DNA of 64,000 nt from CTSoil-043 sp963821235 (GTDB taxonomy: Bacteria > Chloroflexota > Limnocylindria > Limnocylindrales > CSP1-4): contig CAWGCS010000001.1 in NCBI GenBank assembly GCA_963821235.1, positions 1,426,001-1,490,000 on the forward strand. The letters run 5' to 3'. This document shows positions 40,461-49,036 of this stretch, in pieces. The notes below the pieces were generated by a model. It had not been told where the DNA came from. It saw only the letters and a list, made by a program, of their open reading frames with translations, and searched no databases. Both the position numbers and the translations under genes were made by a program. The number at the start of each line of letters is the position of its first letter. Positions within the stretch are counted from its first letter, which is position 1.

Positions 40461-41228
40461 TCAGGCCGGCGGGCTGGCCACCGCTTCGTCCGGCTCCGCG
40501 GTCCCGGCTCCGGCGGCGGCCTCGTCGGACGTGGCGCGGGCCTCCACGTCGAGGAGGTAGCCGATCCCCTGGAACGTCCTGATGCGGCCCGGCTCGCCGG
40601 GCTCCGCCCCGAGCTTCCGCCTGACGCGACTCACCCAGACTCGCAGGTACTGGAGATCGTCGCGGTACTCGGGGCCCCAGACCTTGGTCAGGAGCTCCGT
40701 GTGGAGCACGACCTTCCCGGCGTTGGCCGCCAGGTGCTGGAGGAGGAGCCACTCGGTGCGGGAGAGCTGGACCAGCTCGCCGGCCCGCTTGACCAGCCGC
40801 CGCTCGAGGTCGATCTCCACGTCGTCAAAACGGATGACGCCCGCCCCGGGGGAGGCACCCGTGCTCCGTCGCAGGACGGCGCGGACGCGGGCGGCCAGCT
40901 CGTCGGGGTGGAACGGCTTGGCGATGTAGTCGTCGGCGCCCAGGTCGAGGCCTTTGGCCTTGTCGGCTGTCGACCCCTTGGCGGTCAGCAGGATCACCGG
41001 GACGGGCCGGCCTTCCCGCAGCTGCCCCATGACCTCGATCCCGTCGAGGTCGGGCATCACGATGTCGAGGAGGACGACGTCCGGCCGGTACTCCTCCGCC
41101 TTCCGGATCGCCTCCTCGCCACTCGAGGCGGTGATGACACGGAAGCCCTCCTCGCCGAGGGCGATCGCGACGAGCTTCGTGATGCGCGGCTCGTCGTCGG
41201 CGACGAGGACAAGGGGTTGCGAGGCCAC
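40461..41228 (-). CDS. OmpR/PhoB-type response regulator (KdpE-like)
   Basis: A 255-residue response regulator. The receiver has acidic pair DD11-12, phospho-acceptor Asp55 in VVLLDIVMPDLDG, and the conserved AKPFHPDEL lysine. The C-terminal winged helix is SRTEWLLLQHLAANAGKVVL then VSRVRRKLG and FQGIGYLLD. GTG 41243 is possible, but GGAGG lies 5 nt before GTG 41228. The partner kinase is probably the frameshifted DUF4118-GAF-PAS kinase at 42956, which shares the KdpD-like membrane region. Confidence 0.9.
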   Translation of the reverse strand: MASQPLVLVADDEPRITKLVAIALGEEGFRVITASSGEEAIRKAEEYRPDVVLLDIVMPDLDGIEVMGQLREGRPVPVILLTAKGSTADKAKGLDLGADDYIAKPFHPDELAARVRAVLRRSTGASPGAGVIRFDDVEIDLERRLVKRAGELVQLSRTEWLLLQHLAANAGKVVLHTELLTKVWGPEYRDDLQYLRVWVSRVRRKLGAEPGEPGRIRTFQGIGYLLDVEARATSDEAAAGAGTAEPDEAVASPPA

Positions 41229-41415
41229 GATCACCTCCGGCACGGCCGTTCCGGCGCGCCGCGACCATCGCGGCTCCGGACGCCTGGCTCTCAGGGTGAC
41301 GGCGCCGCGGTGCCCGACGCGACCCGTCGCGCAGCGATGACGTTACACCGGCGTTGCAGTTCGGCGGTCGGGACGCAGCGTGGGCCGCGTTCCCGACCGC
41401 CGTGCCGGGCGGAGG

Positions 41416-41631
41416 TCAGCGCGGCCGATCGACGTCCGGCGTGGGGACGCGCGGCTCGTCGGTCCGTCGGGATCGTTTCCGGTTGACGTCGTCCCCGAGG
41501 TTCCCGAGCTCCTTGCGGATGTCGTCGCCGAGGTTGCCGACCTTGTCGGCGAGATCCTCGCCGTCCCGCTTCCGCCACGCCTCCTTGGCGGTCTCCTCGG
41601 TCTCGCGGTAGGTGCGCTTCGCGTCGTCCAT
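41416..41631 (-). CDS. Small hydrophilic protein
   Basis: A 71-residue, highly charged protein, MDDAKRTYRETEETAKEAWR then DKVGNLGDDIRKELGNLGDD, with heptad-like helical periodicity resembling CsbD-type stress proteins, though not a clear member. AAGGAG lies 7 nt upstream of ATG 41631. It lies among small stress-type membrane genes. Confidence 0.6.
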   Translation of the reverse strand: MDDAKRTYRETEETAKEAWRKRDGEDLADKVGNLGDDIRKELGNLGDDVNRKRSRRTDEPRVPTPDVDRPR

Positions 41632-41866
41632 CGGATGCTCCTTGTTGGCGGCCGCCCGGCAGGCCCGGGCCGGCTCCCGCCCAGCATCCGGGAACGGTGG
41701 TTGCGCCCCGACCGGTGAGCCGGGCTGCAGGCTTGCGGGCCTCTTGCAGCGTCGTCGTGGACGGGCGCGCAGGCCGAGCTCCTCGTGGTGCGCGTCGGGG
41801 ATGCCTCCGGGGCGGGGGACCCGACCGGCGATCTCGCGCCTCGCGCCTCGTCTGGTCGCGGGAACG

Positions 41867-41899
41867 ACGAAGCCGGCCCGCTGAGCGGGCCGGCTTCGA
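41867..41899 (-). terminator. Hairpin terminator after the GlsB-like gene
   Basis: A perfect 13-bp stem GAAGCCGGCCCGC (41869-41881) with GCGGGCCGGCTTC (41885-41897) and a 3-nt loop, 18 bp past the stop at 41915; reading on the minus strand, GTCGTTCC follows. Confidence 0.7.
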
Positions 41900-41914
41900 G
41901 GATTCGGCGAGGCG

Positions 41915-42193
41915 TCAGACGGCGCTGCGGCCGGTCCGCGGGCCGGTGATGGCACCGACCACGAGGACCACGATCACGGCGCCGAGCGTGGCGGTCACGA
42001 TCGAGCTGAGGTCGAAGGCCCCGTCGATGGGGTTGACGTTGAAGAGCACGGTGGCGAGGAAGCCGCCCACGAGCGCTCCCACGATCCCCAGGACGATGTG
42101 GCCGATGACGCCGAGGCCCTCGTCGCCGCGGACGAGGAAGCCCGCGAGATAGCCGGCGATGGCGCCGAGGATCAGCCAGGCGATGATGTTCAT
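41915..42193 (-). CDS. GlsB/YeaQ/YmgE-family membrane protein
   Basis: A 92-residue protein with three glycine-rich helices (MNIIAWLILGAIAGYLAGFL, IVLGIVGALVGGFLATVL, IVTATLGAVIVVLVVGAI), the transglycosylase-associated (GlsB/YeaQ/YmgE) pattern. GGAGG lies 5 nt before ATG 42193, excluding the upstream ATG at 42205. The family is induced by general stress in many bacteria. Confidence 0.88.
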   Translation of the reverse strand: MNIIAWLILGAIAGYLAGFLVRGDEGLGVIGHIVLGIVGALVGGFLATVLFNVNPIDGAFDLSSIVTATLGAVIVVLVVGAITGPRTGRSAV

Positions 42194-42305
42194 GATGTCC
42201 TCCATCCTTCAGGGCTCGTTTCGGGAGCCCGTGCCACGAGGATGCCGAACGGCGCCGTCCCTCCGCCTCTCGGCGTCCACCCCGCAGGTATCAGCCGCGT
42301 GACGG

Positions 42306-42746
42306 TCAGACCTCGTCGCCGGATCGGCCGATGCGAAGGACGGCCAGCACGATCAGCTCGAGCAGGGTCCAGCCGACGAGGGCGACCACCGCCGCCAGGT
42401 CCAGGACGGCGCCCCCGGCCTGGAGCGCGTTCGTCCGCAGGATCCCCTCGAACGGAGCGACGAACACCTGGCTGAGGTCGAGGATGCCCGCCACGAGGGC
42501 GTTGCCTTCCCGCGCGTCGATCGCCAGGAGCAGGATCCGCAGCCCGACCAGGAGCTGCACGATCCCGAAGAGGAGGACGACGATCCGGGAGGCGAAGGTG
42601 GCTCCGGTCGGCCGGGAGGCCACCCGCCGCCGCTCGTCGACCACGCGCGCGTCGGATGAGACGGGCACGTCCCGCGAGCGGACCACGGGCGCGGCCGGGT
42701 CCAGCGGGTCGCGCACGATCGTCGTGCGCCGCTCGTCGTAGGTCAT
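42306..42746 (-). CDS. YggT-like membrane protein
   Basis: A 146-residue protein. The first 50 residues are charged and disordered (YDERRTTIVRDPLDPAAPVV); then two or three helices follow, RIVVLLFGIVQLLVGLRILL and LDLAAVVALVGWTLLELIVL, around the YggT-type VFVAPFEGILRTN. AAGGAG lies 8 nt before ATG 42746. YggT proteins act in osmotic tolerance or cell-envelope organisation; the role here is inferred from the family only. Confidence 0.75.
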   Translation of the reverse strand: MTYDERRTTIVRDPLDPAAPVVRSRDVPVSSDARVVDERRRVASRPTGATFASRIVVLLFGIVQLLVGLRILLLAIDAREGNALVAGILDLSQVFVAPFEGILRTNALQAGGAVLDLAAVVALVGWTLLELIVLAVLRIGRSGDEV

Positions 42747-42955
42747 CGGTCTTCTCCTTCCGGCAGGGCGCGGGTGAGACGGCAGCGCCGGGCCAGGGGA
42801 CCCGGCGCGAGCCTTCAAGGCCCGCAATGCGGGCAGCGACCGCGGCACCGTATCGGCCGGGCGGCAACAGCCGGACTGCACGAGCGAGGCCGAAGCATTG
42901 CAGCCGCCTGCCACGGGCGCGGCCGCCGCTCGCGGGCGCAGCCACCTCGCGCGGG

Positions 42956-44889
42956 TCAGTCGCCCGGGTCGCCCTGGTAGACGGGCAGAAGGACCGTGAA
43001 CTCGCTGCCGCCGCCGACCGCCGGGCTGGCCGAGATCCTGCCTCCCATGGCGTCGACGAGGCGGCGCGAGACATAGAGGCCGATCCCCGCGCCGCCTGCC
43101 ATCTTGGCGGTGGACGGCGAGCGGTAGAAGGGATCGAAGAGGCTCTCGGCCTCGGCGGGGTCGATGCCGGGACCGTGATCGCGCACTCGGACGGCCACCC
43201 CGTCGGGGGCAGCCGCCACGCGGACCTCGACGACCGCATCGACGCCGCTGTACTTGGCGGCATTGGAGAGGAGGTTGCGGAGGACCTGCTGCACGCTCGT
43301 CTCGTCGGCGCTGACCGTCGGGAGGTCCGGGGCGATCTCGACGTCGAAGCGGACGGCCGGCCAGCGTGCCCGCTCCAGCTCGACGACGGGCGGCACGAGG
43401 TGCTGGAGGAGGCTCGGCTCAGCGCCAAGGTCGAGGCCCTCGTCGAAGCGGGCGAGCACCAGGAGGTCCTCGACGAGGCGGTAGAGGCGGTTGGACTCCC
43501 CGGCGATGTCGACCAGGATCTCGTCCCTGGTCCGGGCGTCGATGGCGGCGCCGGGCCGGATCAAAACGCTCGAAGCCGCCGTAGATCGTCGTCACGGGCG
43601 TCCGCAGCTCGTGGGAGAGGAGGCTGAGGAACGCCTCCCGCAGCCGTTGACCCTGGCGGAAGGCCGTCACGTCGCGGCAGACCACGACCGTCGAGGGGAC
43701 CGCGACGCCGGGCGACGCGCTGACCGGATAGGCGGTCACTTCGACCCACACGTTCGGGCGGTCGCGCAGCTGGAACTCCGCCGGGCCGCCGGGCAGCTCG
43801 CGAGGCGCGCCGCCGTCCGCTTCCCGGAACCGGTCCAGCAGGTCGTCCATGGAGTCGACCCGGCCCCCCAGGATGCGGATCGCGGCCCCGTTCACCGAGC
43901 TCACCGAGCCGTCGGCCTCCGTCACGATGATGCCCTCGCCGATCGCGCCGACGACCGCCTCGAGCTTCCGCCGCCCGGCGGTGCTCACGGTCGGCCAGCC
44001 GGGCCCGCTCGAGGGCCCCGGCCCCTGCCTTGGCGATCGCGGCGATGAATGCCCGCCGGTCCGCCGGGAAGTCGTGCGCGTGATTCCAGCTGAAGCCCAG
44101 GACGCCGAACCGCTGGCCCTCCTGGTCGAGAGGCACGGCGGCGACCGCGCGCGGCTCGAGCGCGACGCCGTGCGCGCCCAGTGACGCGCCGTAGCGGGCC
44201 ACGTAGTCGGCCGGATCCGCCAGGTAGATCGGGTTCCCGATCCGGGCGACGTCGGTTGCCGGGGTCGAGAGGTCCAGGGGGAGCCGCGCGAGGGCCTCCG
44301 CCCTCGCCAGCCCGTAGCCGCGCCAGGCGATCGCCTCCAGCTCGTCGCCGCCGGGTGTCAGCAGGAAGACGGCGGCGCCGTCCGCCCGCAGGGAGGCGAT
44401 GCCGTGGGTCATGAGCGCGTCGGTGATCTCGTCGCGGGTGACCGCCCCGCTGAGCTCCGTGGCGAGGCCCTGGAGGGCGCTCAGGCGGCGCATCGTGAGG
44501 TCGACGCGCGCCATCGCCCTCTCCACCTCCTGGCGCGACCGGTGGGCGTTGTCCTCGGCGCGGCCGCGGAGCCAGGCCACCCAGCTGATGAGGAACCCGA
44601 CCATCCCGAAGAGGACAAGCCGCACCCGGTCGCTGGGAAGCGTCACGTCGAGCTGGTTCAGGGGTGCCATGAAGACGTAGGCCTCCAGGACCATGGAGAG
44701 GCCCGTCGCCACCAGGCCCGGCACGAACCCGCCGATCCAAACCGAGAGGACGACCGCGGCGATCGCCGGCAGGAAGCCGATGCCGTCGCCGAGGACCGTG
44801 TTGAAGGCCGACTTGATGGGGATCGCGGCGAGCGCGGCGACCGCCGCGAAGCCGATCGCCAGGATCCAGCCGACGCGGCGACCGCTCAC
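42956..44889 (-). pseudogene. Sensor histidine kinase split by two +1 frameshifts
   Basis: Read 5' to 3' on the minus strand, one kinase is spread over three frames. Frame 1 (from GTG 44889) holds a DUF4118-like four-helix membrane region (FLPAIAAVVLSVWIGGFVPG) and a GAF domain. Near 43970-43990 the frame shifts to a PAS domain (LEAVVGAIGEGIIVTEADGS) and HisKA (FLSLLSHELRTPVTTIYGG). At the TTTT near 43563 it shifts again to the rest of HisKA and the ATPase domain (NLLSNAAKYS, DHGPGIDP, GAGIGLYVSRRLV). Both shifts equal one extra base, in or beside short homopolymers. GGAGGAG precedes the start. Real decay and assembly error cannot be told apart. Confidence 0.8.
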
Positions 44890-45042
44890 CGTGCTCCTCC
44901 CGGTCCACCGGCCGTTGTCGCCATGCCCCTGCGGGCCGGCGCGCTGGCTGCCACGGCGCTGCAAGGCCGCGGACCCCGCGCGTGATGCGGGAACGCGCGC
45001 GGGTGGGAGAGGATCGGCCTCGTCCCATCGACGGAGGACCCC

Positions 45043-45180
45043 GTGATCGCCGAGCCGAAGCACGATACGCCGCCAGCCATCGTCCCGCCTGCCCGGGACG
45101 AGCGGTCGATGCTCGTCCTCCAGCTGGCGGTCGCCGGCCTTGCCCTCATGGCATGCCTGCTCGTCTCGCTGGCCCGGTGA
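45043..45180 (+). CDS. 45-residue single-helix membrane peptide
   Basis: GTG 45043, with GGAGG 5 nt upstream, encodes a polar N-terminus (IAEPKHDTPPAIVPPARDER) and one transmembrane helix (SMLVLQLAVAGLALMACLLV). Its TGA overlaps the GTG of the CorA-like gene by four bases (GTGA), so the two are translationally coupled. It may be an accessory of the transporter. Confidence 0.65.
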   Translation: MIAEPKHDTPPAIVPPARDERSMLVLQLAVAGLALMACLLVSLAR

Positions 45181-46205
45181 CGGCGACCGAGGCCACGGAG
45201 GCTGCCAACGGCCGGGCCGCGGCCGCCCTCCCCGACGGCACCCCAGCCATCGAGGCGCGGCTCTACGACGCCCGGGGCGAGGATCGCCCCGTCGACATCG
45301 TCCGGAAGCCGCCCGCGCGCCTGCGCAACGACCAGCTGCTGTGGATCGACGTGGACGGCCGGAGCCGGCCCGCCCTCGAGGCCGCCGGGCGCGCCGTGGG
45401 GCTGGACCCGGGCACCATCGCCGACCTTGCCGAACGGGGCGCGACGCTCGCCCTGCGCCGTCACGACGACTACGTCCACCTCGGGCTCCGCTCCGCCCAG
45501 GCAGGGGAGGCGGGGTCGATCGACGTCGTCGCCCTCGACCTCGTCGTCGCCAGGAACGCCGTGATCACCGTTCGCGACGGTCCGGTGGCGGCCTTCGAGC
45601 GGTTCCGCGACGAGATCGGGGGCGCGACCAAGGTCGGCCGCCTGGACGCCACGACGTTCACGGCCGCCCTCATCGACTCGATCCTGGCGGGCTACATGGC
45701 CCTCGTCGAGGACCTGGAGAAGCGGGTCGATCGGCTCGACGAGCGGGCGCTCCGGGCGCGCTCCGCCACCCCGATCGTCGCCGAGCTGGCCGTCCTCCGC
45801 GGCCGGGCCGCGGCGCTCCGCCGGGCGCTGGCTCCCCATCGCCCGGCCTTCGCCGCGATTGCCCGCCCTGACTTCGAGCTGCACGAAGCGCTCGGACGGC
45901 CGTGGCCCGGCCTCCTCGAGCGCCTCGACACGACCCTTGCCGCGGTGGAGACGGCGCGCGACCTGCTGATCGGGACGTTCGACATCGTGATGACCCGGGC
46001 GGCCCAGCGCACGAACGACACGGTCAAGATCTTGACCGTCCTGTCGGCCGTCCTCTTGCCGGCGAACCTCGTGGCCGCCGTCCTGGGCATGAACTTCGCG
46101 ATGCCGTTCTTCGAGGACCTCGGGAACTTCTGGTGGGCGCTTGGCGGCATGGCGGTCCTGATGGCTGGCACGCTCGTCGTCGCGCTCGCACGGGACCGGG
46201 AGTAG
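45177..46205 (+). CDS. corA: CorA-like magnesium/cobalt transporter
   Basis: A 342-residue CorA-type channel protein. The cytoplasmic alpha/beta part contains LWIDVDGRSRPALEAAGRAVG and DYVHLGLRSAQAG; long helices follow (LEKRVDRLDERALRARSATP). The two C-terminal transmembrane helices have the signature GMNF at the end of the first (LVAAVLGMNFAMPFFEDLGN). It admits Mg2+ or other divalent cations. GTG 45177 overlaps the small upstream gene. Confidence 0.9.
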   Translation: MTATEATEAANGRAAAALPDGTPAIEARLYDARGEDRPVDIVRKPPARLRNDQLLWIDVDGRSRPALEAAGRAVGLDPGTIADLAERGATLALRRHDDYVHLGLRSAQAGEAGSIDVVALDLVVARNAVITVRDGPVAAFERFRDEIGGATKVGRLDATTFTAALIDSILAGYMALVEDLEKRVDRLDERALRARSATPIVAELAVLRGRAAALRRALAPHRPAFAAIARPDFELHEALGRPWPGLLERLDTTLAAVETARDLLIGTFDIVMTRAAQRTNDTVKILTVLSAVLLPANLVAAVLGMNFAMPFFEDLGNFWWALGGMAVLMAGTLVVALARDRE

Positions 46206-46252
46206 TCGCGGGTCCGTCGAGGTCGCGGGTCGCGGGGCGGGAGGCGTCGCGA

Positions 46253-47416
46253 TCATGCCTGGGCTCGCGATGGCGCGTCGGACGCGCGACCGGGAGGCAG
46301 CTCCCCGGACGCCCGATCTGCCGGCGGCGCCTCGGCCGGGCGTTCCCCGGGTGGCTCCTCCGACCAGGGCTCGGGGGCCACCGGGATCTCGCGGGCCTGC
46401 AGGGGCGCCAGCAGGATCTCGATCGCGGCCACCACGGGGACCGCGATCAGCGCCCCCACGAGGCCGCCCACCGCCGCGCCACCGACGAGGCTCAGGAGGA
46501 CGAGGAGCGGGGACAGCCCGACTGCGTTGCGCATGACGATCGGCACGAGGATGTTGCCCTCGATCAGGTGGATCACGACGTAGACGGCGGCGACCGCGAG
46601 GGCCGTCGTGGGCGAGATCGTGGCGGCCACCAGGATCGCTGGGACGGCACCCAGGAGCGGGCCGACAAGCGGGATCGCCTCGCAGACTGCGGCCACGACC
46701 CCCAGCATCACCGCCGACGGCAGGCCGAGCAGCTGGTAGGCGATCCCCGACGCCAGGCCAACCGACGCCATCAGCGTGAGCTGCCCGCGGGCCCACAGGC
46801 CGAGCCGCCGCTCCACCCGGTTCCAGGCGGTCCGGGAGCCCGCCCGTCGGCGGGCCGGCACGAAGGACAGGACGTAGCGCTGGAGGCGCGGCCGCTCCAC
46901 GAGCCAGAAGGCGACGACGACGAGAAGCGTCGTCACGCTCACGAGGGCCTCGGCGACGGTGAGGCCGACCTCCACGACCTGGCCGGCGTCGGGCGGGCGG
47001 GCGGCGCGCAGCAGCGAGGTCTCGGCCGCGTCGGCGAGCTGGAAGATCGTCGAGCCGAGCGCCTCCGGGCGCAGGGTGGCAGCCCACCCGCGGATCGAGT
47101 CGAGGACTGCGGGCAGCCGGTCGGCGACGCGGCCGGCCTCGGCGAGCGCAGTGGGGACGACGACGAGGACCACACCCGCCACGAGCAGGAAGAAGGCCGC
47201 GTAGACGACACCGATCGCCTGACCCCGCGACAGGGGCAGGCGGCGCCGCAGCCAGGTGACCAGCGGGCCGAGGGCGGCACCCAGGAGGACGCCGAGGAAG
47301 AGGAGGAGGACCGCCCCGATGGCACGCGACCCGAGGAACGCGAGCAGCGCGACGATCCCGGCGCCGAGCGCGAAGCCGGCCCCGCGGATCGTCCAGAGCA
47401 CTCCGTCCGCCCTCAC
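46253..47416 (-). CDS. AI-2E family transporter
   Basis: A 387-residue membrane protein of the AI-2E/PerM family: about eight helices, with RRLPLSRGQAIGVVYAAFFL, then LMASVGLASGIAYQLLGLPS, CEAIPLVGPLLGAVPAILVA and VIHLIEGNILVPIVMRNAVG, the last being the family signature. The C-terminal 45 residues are a proline/glutamate-rich tail. Family members export small molecules or sodium; the substrate is not predictable. GTG 47416 start. Confidence 0.88.
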   Translation of the reverse strand: MRADGVLWTIRGAGFALGAGIVALLAFLGSRAIGAVLLLFLGVLLGAALGPLVTWLRRRLPLSRGQAIGVVYAAFFLLVAGVVLVVVPTALAEAGRVADRLPAVLDSIRGWAATLRPEALGSTIFQLADAAETSLLRAARPPDAGQVVEVGLTVAEALVSVTTLLVVVAFWLVERPRLQRYVLSFVPARRRAGSRTAWNRVERRLGLWARGQLTLMASVGLASGIAYQLLGLPSAVMLGVVAAVCEAIPLVGPLLGAVPAILVAATISPTTALAVAAVYVVIHLIEGNILVPIVMRNAVGLSPLLVLLSLVGGAAVGGLVGALIAVPVVAAIEILLAPLQAREIPVAPEPWSEEPPGERPAEAPPADRASGELPPGRASDAPSRAQA

Positions 47417-47559
47417 CCCGGCAGCGTGCCACGAACGGCTCCCGGGAACGAGAGGTGGAGGGGCCTCCGGCGTTGCAGCCGCGTTGCGGCACTCCGGTGC
47501 GCGGGCAAGAATCCCGTCGCTGCGTCCCGCGGTCGGGTCGGCGGAGGGCCGTCCCGCGA

Positions 47560-48777
47560 TCAGGCGGGTCCGCCGCCGCGCTCGCGCCGGGTGGGCGCCT
47601 GGATGGGGATGGCGACCAGGTTGCCGCCTGACCCGCCACCAGCCGCCGTGGTGACGCCGGTGGCCGTCGAGGCTTCCTCCGCTCCGGAGTCGCTACCCGC
47701 GCCGGTCCCGGTGTCCGCGATCGGGATGGTCGTCCCGCGGAATGCCACCCGCCGATAGAGGGCCTCGTAGCGGTCCGTCATGCGGCTGGCGTTGAAGCGC
47801 TCCAGGACACCCCGCCGGATGGCGCGCCGATCAAGCTCCCCGACCCGTTCGACGAGGTTGCCGAGGTGCTCGACGTCGTCGCCGAAGAAGCCGTCGACGC
47901 CCTCGCGGATGACCTCCGGGAGGGCCCCCACGCGGCGCGCCAGGACCGGGGTCCCGCAGGCCAGCGATTCGATGGCGACCAGCCCGAACGGCTCCGGCCA
48001 GGCGCCCGGCATCAGCGTTGCCCAGCTGGCGGCCACGATCTCGTCGCGGACCCGCCCCTCGAGCTCGCCCATGAACTCGACCGTCGATCCGGCGGCCTCG
48101 AGGGCCGGCCGGAAGACGTCGGCGAAGTAGGCCTGCTCGTGGGGGTGCGGGCCGACCTTGGCGATGATCCGGAGCGGGCGACCGGCGCGGAGCGCGATCT
48201 GGATGGCGTCCACGACGCCCTTCTCAGGGCTCACCCGCCCAACGAAGACGAGCCCGTCCCCGCGCCGCCGCTCGAACGGCGCGTCACCGAGCGTGAGGCC
48301 GTGATGGATGACGTCGGCCCACGCGACGTCGGGCCTCGTCGAGGCCTGGTGGCGGCTGATCGCGACGTAGTGGCCGTGGCCACCGGCCAGGGCCTCGCCG
48401 ACCGCCGGGTGGTCAATGCGGCCGTGGAAGGTCGCCACGACCGGCACCGGCGAGGCGGCAGCGAGGAGCGGGCTCAGGATGTCGAGGTGGCTGTGGATGA
48501 CGTCGAAGTCGGCGGCCCGCTCGAGGACCGCCATTGCCGTCGCAACGGTCCAGGCCAGCCCCCCCTCCGTCACGCCGGCCGGTCGCAGGGCCCGCGGGAC
48601 CGTCACCACGTGCGCGCCGGGCACCTCCGAGTCGCCGCTGGCGAAGGTCGTCACGTCATGGCCGCGACGGACGAGCTCCACGACGAGCTCGTGGACCACG
48701 CGTTCAGTTCCGCCGTAGGCGACCGGCGGGACCCGCTCGAGGGGCGGGGCGACCTGGGCGATGCGCAGCGATGTCAT
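47560..48777 (-). CDS. GT4-family glycosyltransferase
   Basis: A 405-residue GT-B enzyme: LRIAQVAPPLERVPPVAYGG then TERVVHELVVELVRRGHDVT at the N-terminus, DVIHSHLDILSPL, the donor-site GDGLVFVGRVSPEKGVVDAI and MPGAWPEPFGLVAIESLACG with the conserved Glu residues of GT4. The last 50 residues are Gly/Ala/Thr-rich and not part of the fold. It probably builds a cell-surface or storage saccharide. The debranching enzyme gene on the same strand lies upstream. Confidence 0.87.
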   Translation of the reverse strand: MTSLRIAQVAPPLERVPPVAYGGTERVVHELVVELVRRGHDVTTFASGDSEVPGAHVVTVPRALRPAGVTEGGLAWTVATAMAVLERAADFDVIHSHLDILSPLLAAASPVPVVATFHGRIDHPAVGEALAGGHGHYVAISRHQASTRPDVAWADVIHHGLTLGDAPFERRRGDGLVFVGRVSPEKGVVDAIQIALRAGRPLRIIAKVGPHPHEQAYFADVFRPALEAAGSTVEFMGELEGRVRDEIVAASWATLMPGAWPEPFGLVAIESLACGTPVLARRVGALPEVIREGVDGFFGDDVEHLGNLVERVGELDRRAIRRGVLERFNASRMTDRYEALYRRVAFRGTTIPIADTGTGAGSDSGAEEASTATGVTTAAGGGSGGNLVAIPIQAPTRRERGGGPA

Positions 48778-48943
48778 CTGTTCCGGTCTCCGAGGTGCGG
48801 CACCCGCGAACCCCCTCCCAGCTCCGGGGCCGAGCCCGGGCCGCGTGGTCGCCAGCGTGACGGTCGCCCGCCGTCGGTCGCATCTCGCCTGCGGCGAGCC
48901 GCCTGCCGTCTACGTTACACTCGCTGCCGCTCTTGGCGCTTGC

Positions 48944-49007
48944 GGGGCCGCCCCGGGGGAGCGCGCCGTGAGGCTCGCTGGGGGTTCGACACCTCCCGGC
49001 TCCGCCA
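48944..49007 (+). ncRNA. tRNA-like 3' domain (remnant or unusual small RNA)
   Basis: The 3' end has exact tRNA geometry: T stem GGGGG (48980-48984), loop TTCGACA, stem CCTCC (48992-48996), a 7-nt acceptor strand CGGCTCC, discriminator G and CCA (49005-49007). GGGGCCG at 48944-48950 can pair with that acceptor strand (one G-T pair). The 29 nt between them are too short for D and anticodon arms. It could be a deleted tRNA (G discriminator as in tRNA-Ser) or a relic att site; no full tmRNA fits. Confidence 0.35.
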
Positions 49008-49036
49008 CCCCGCCTGGGAGGCCTCGGCCGGCCCTC

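Noticed and set aside
48660..49007. A complete tmRNA gene ending at the tRNA-like 3' domain
   Set aside because: The required 5' part would lie inside the glycosyltransferase coding region, and no resume ORF or tmRNA 5' consensus is seen.
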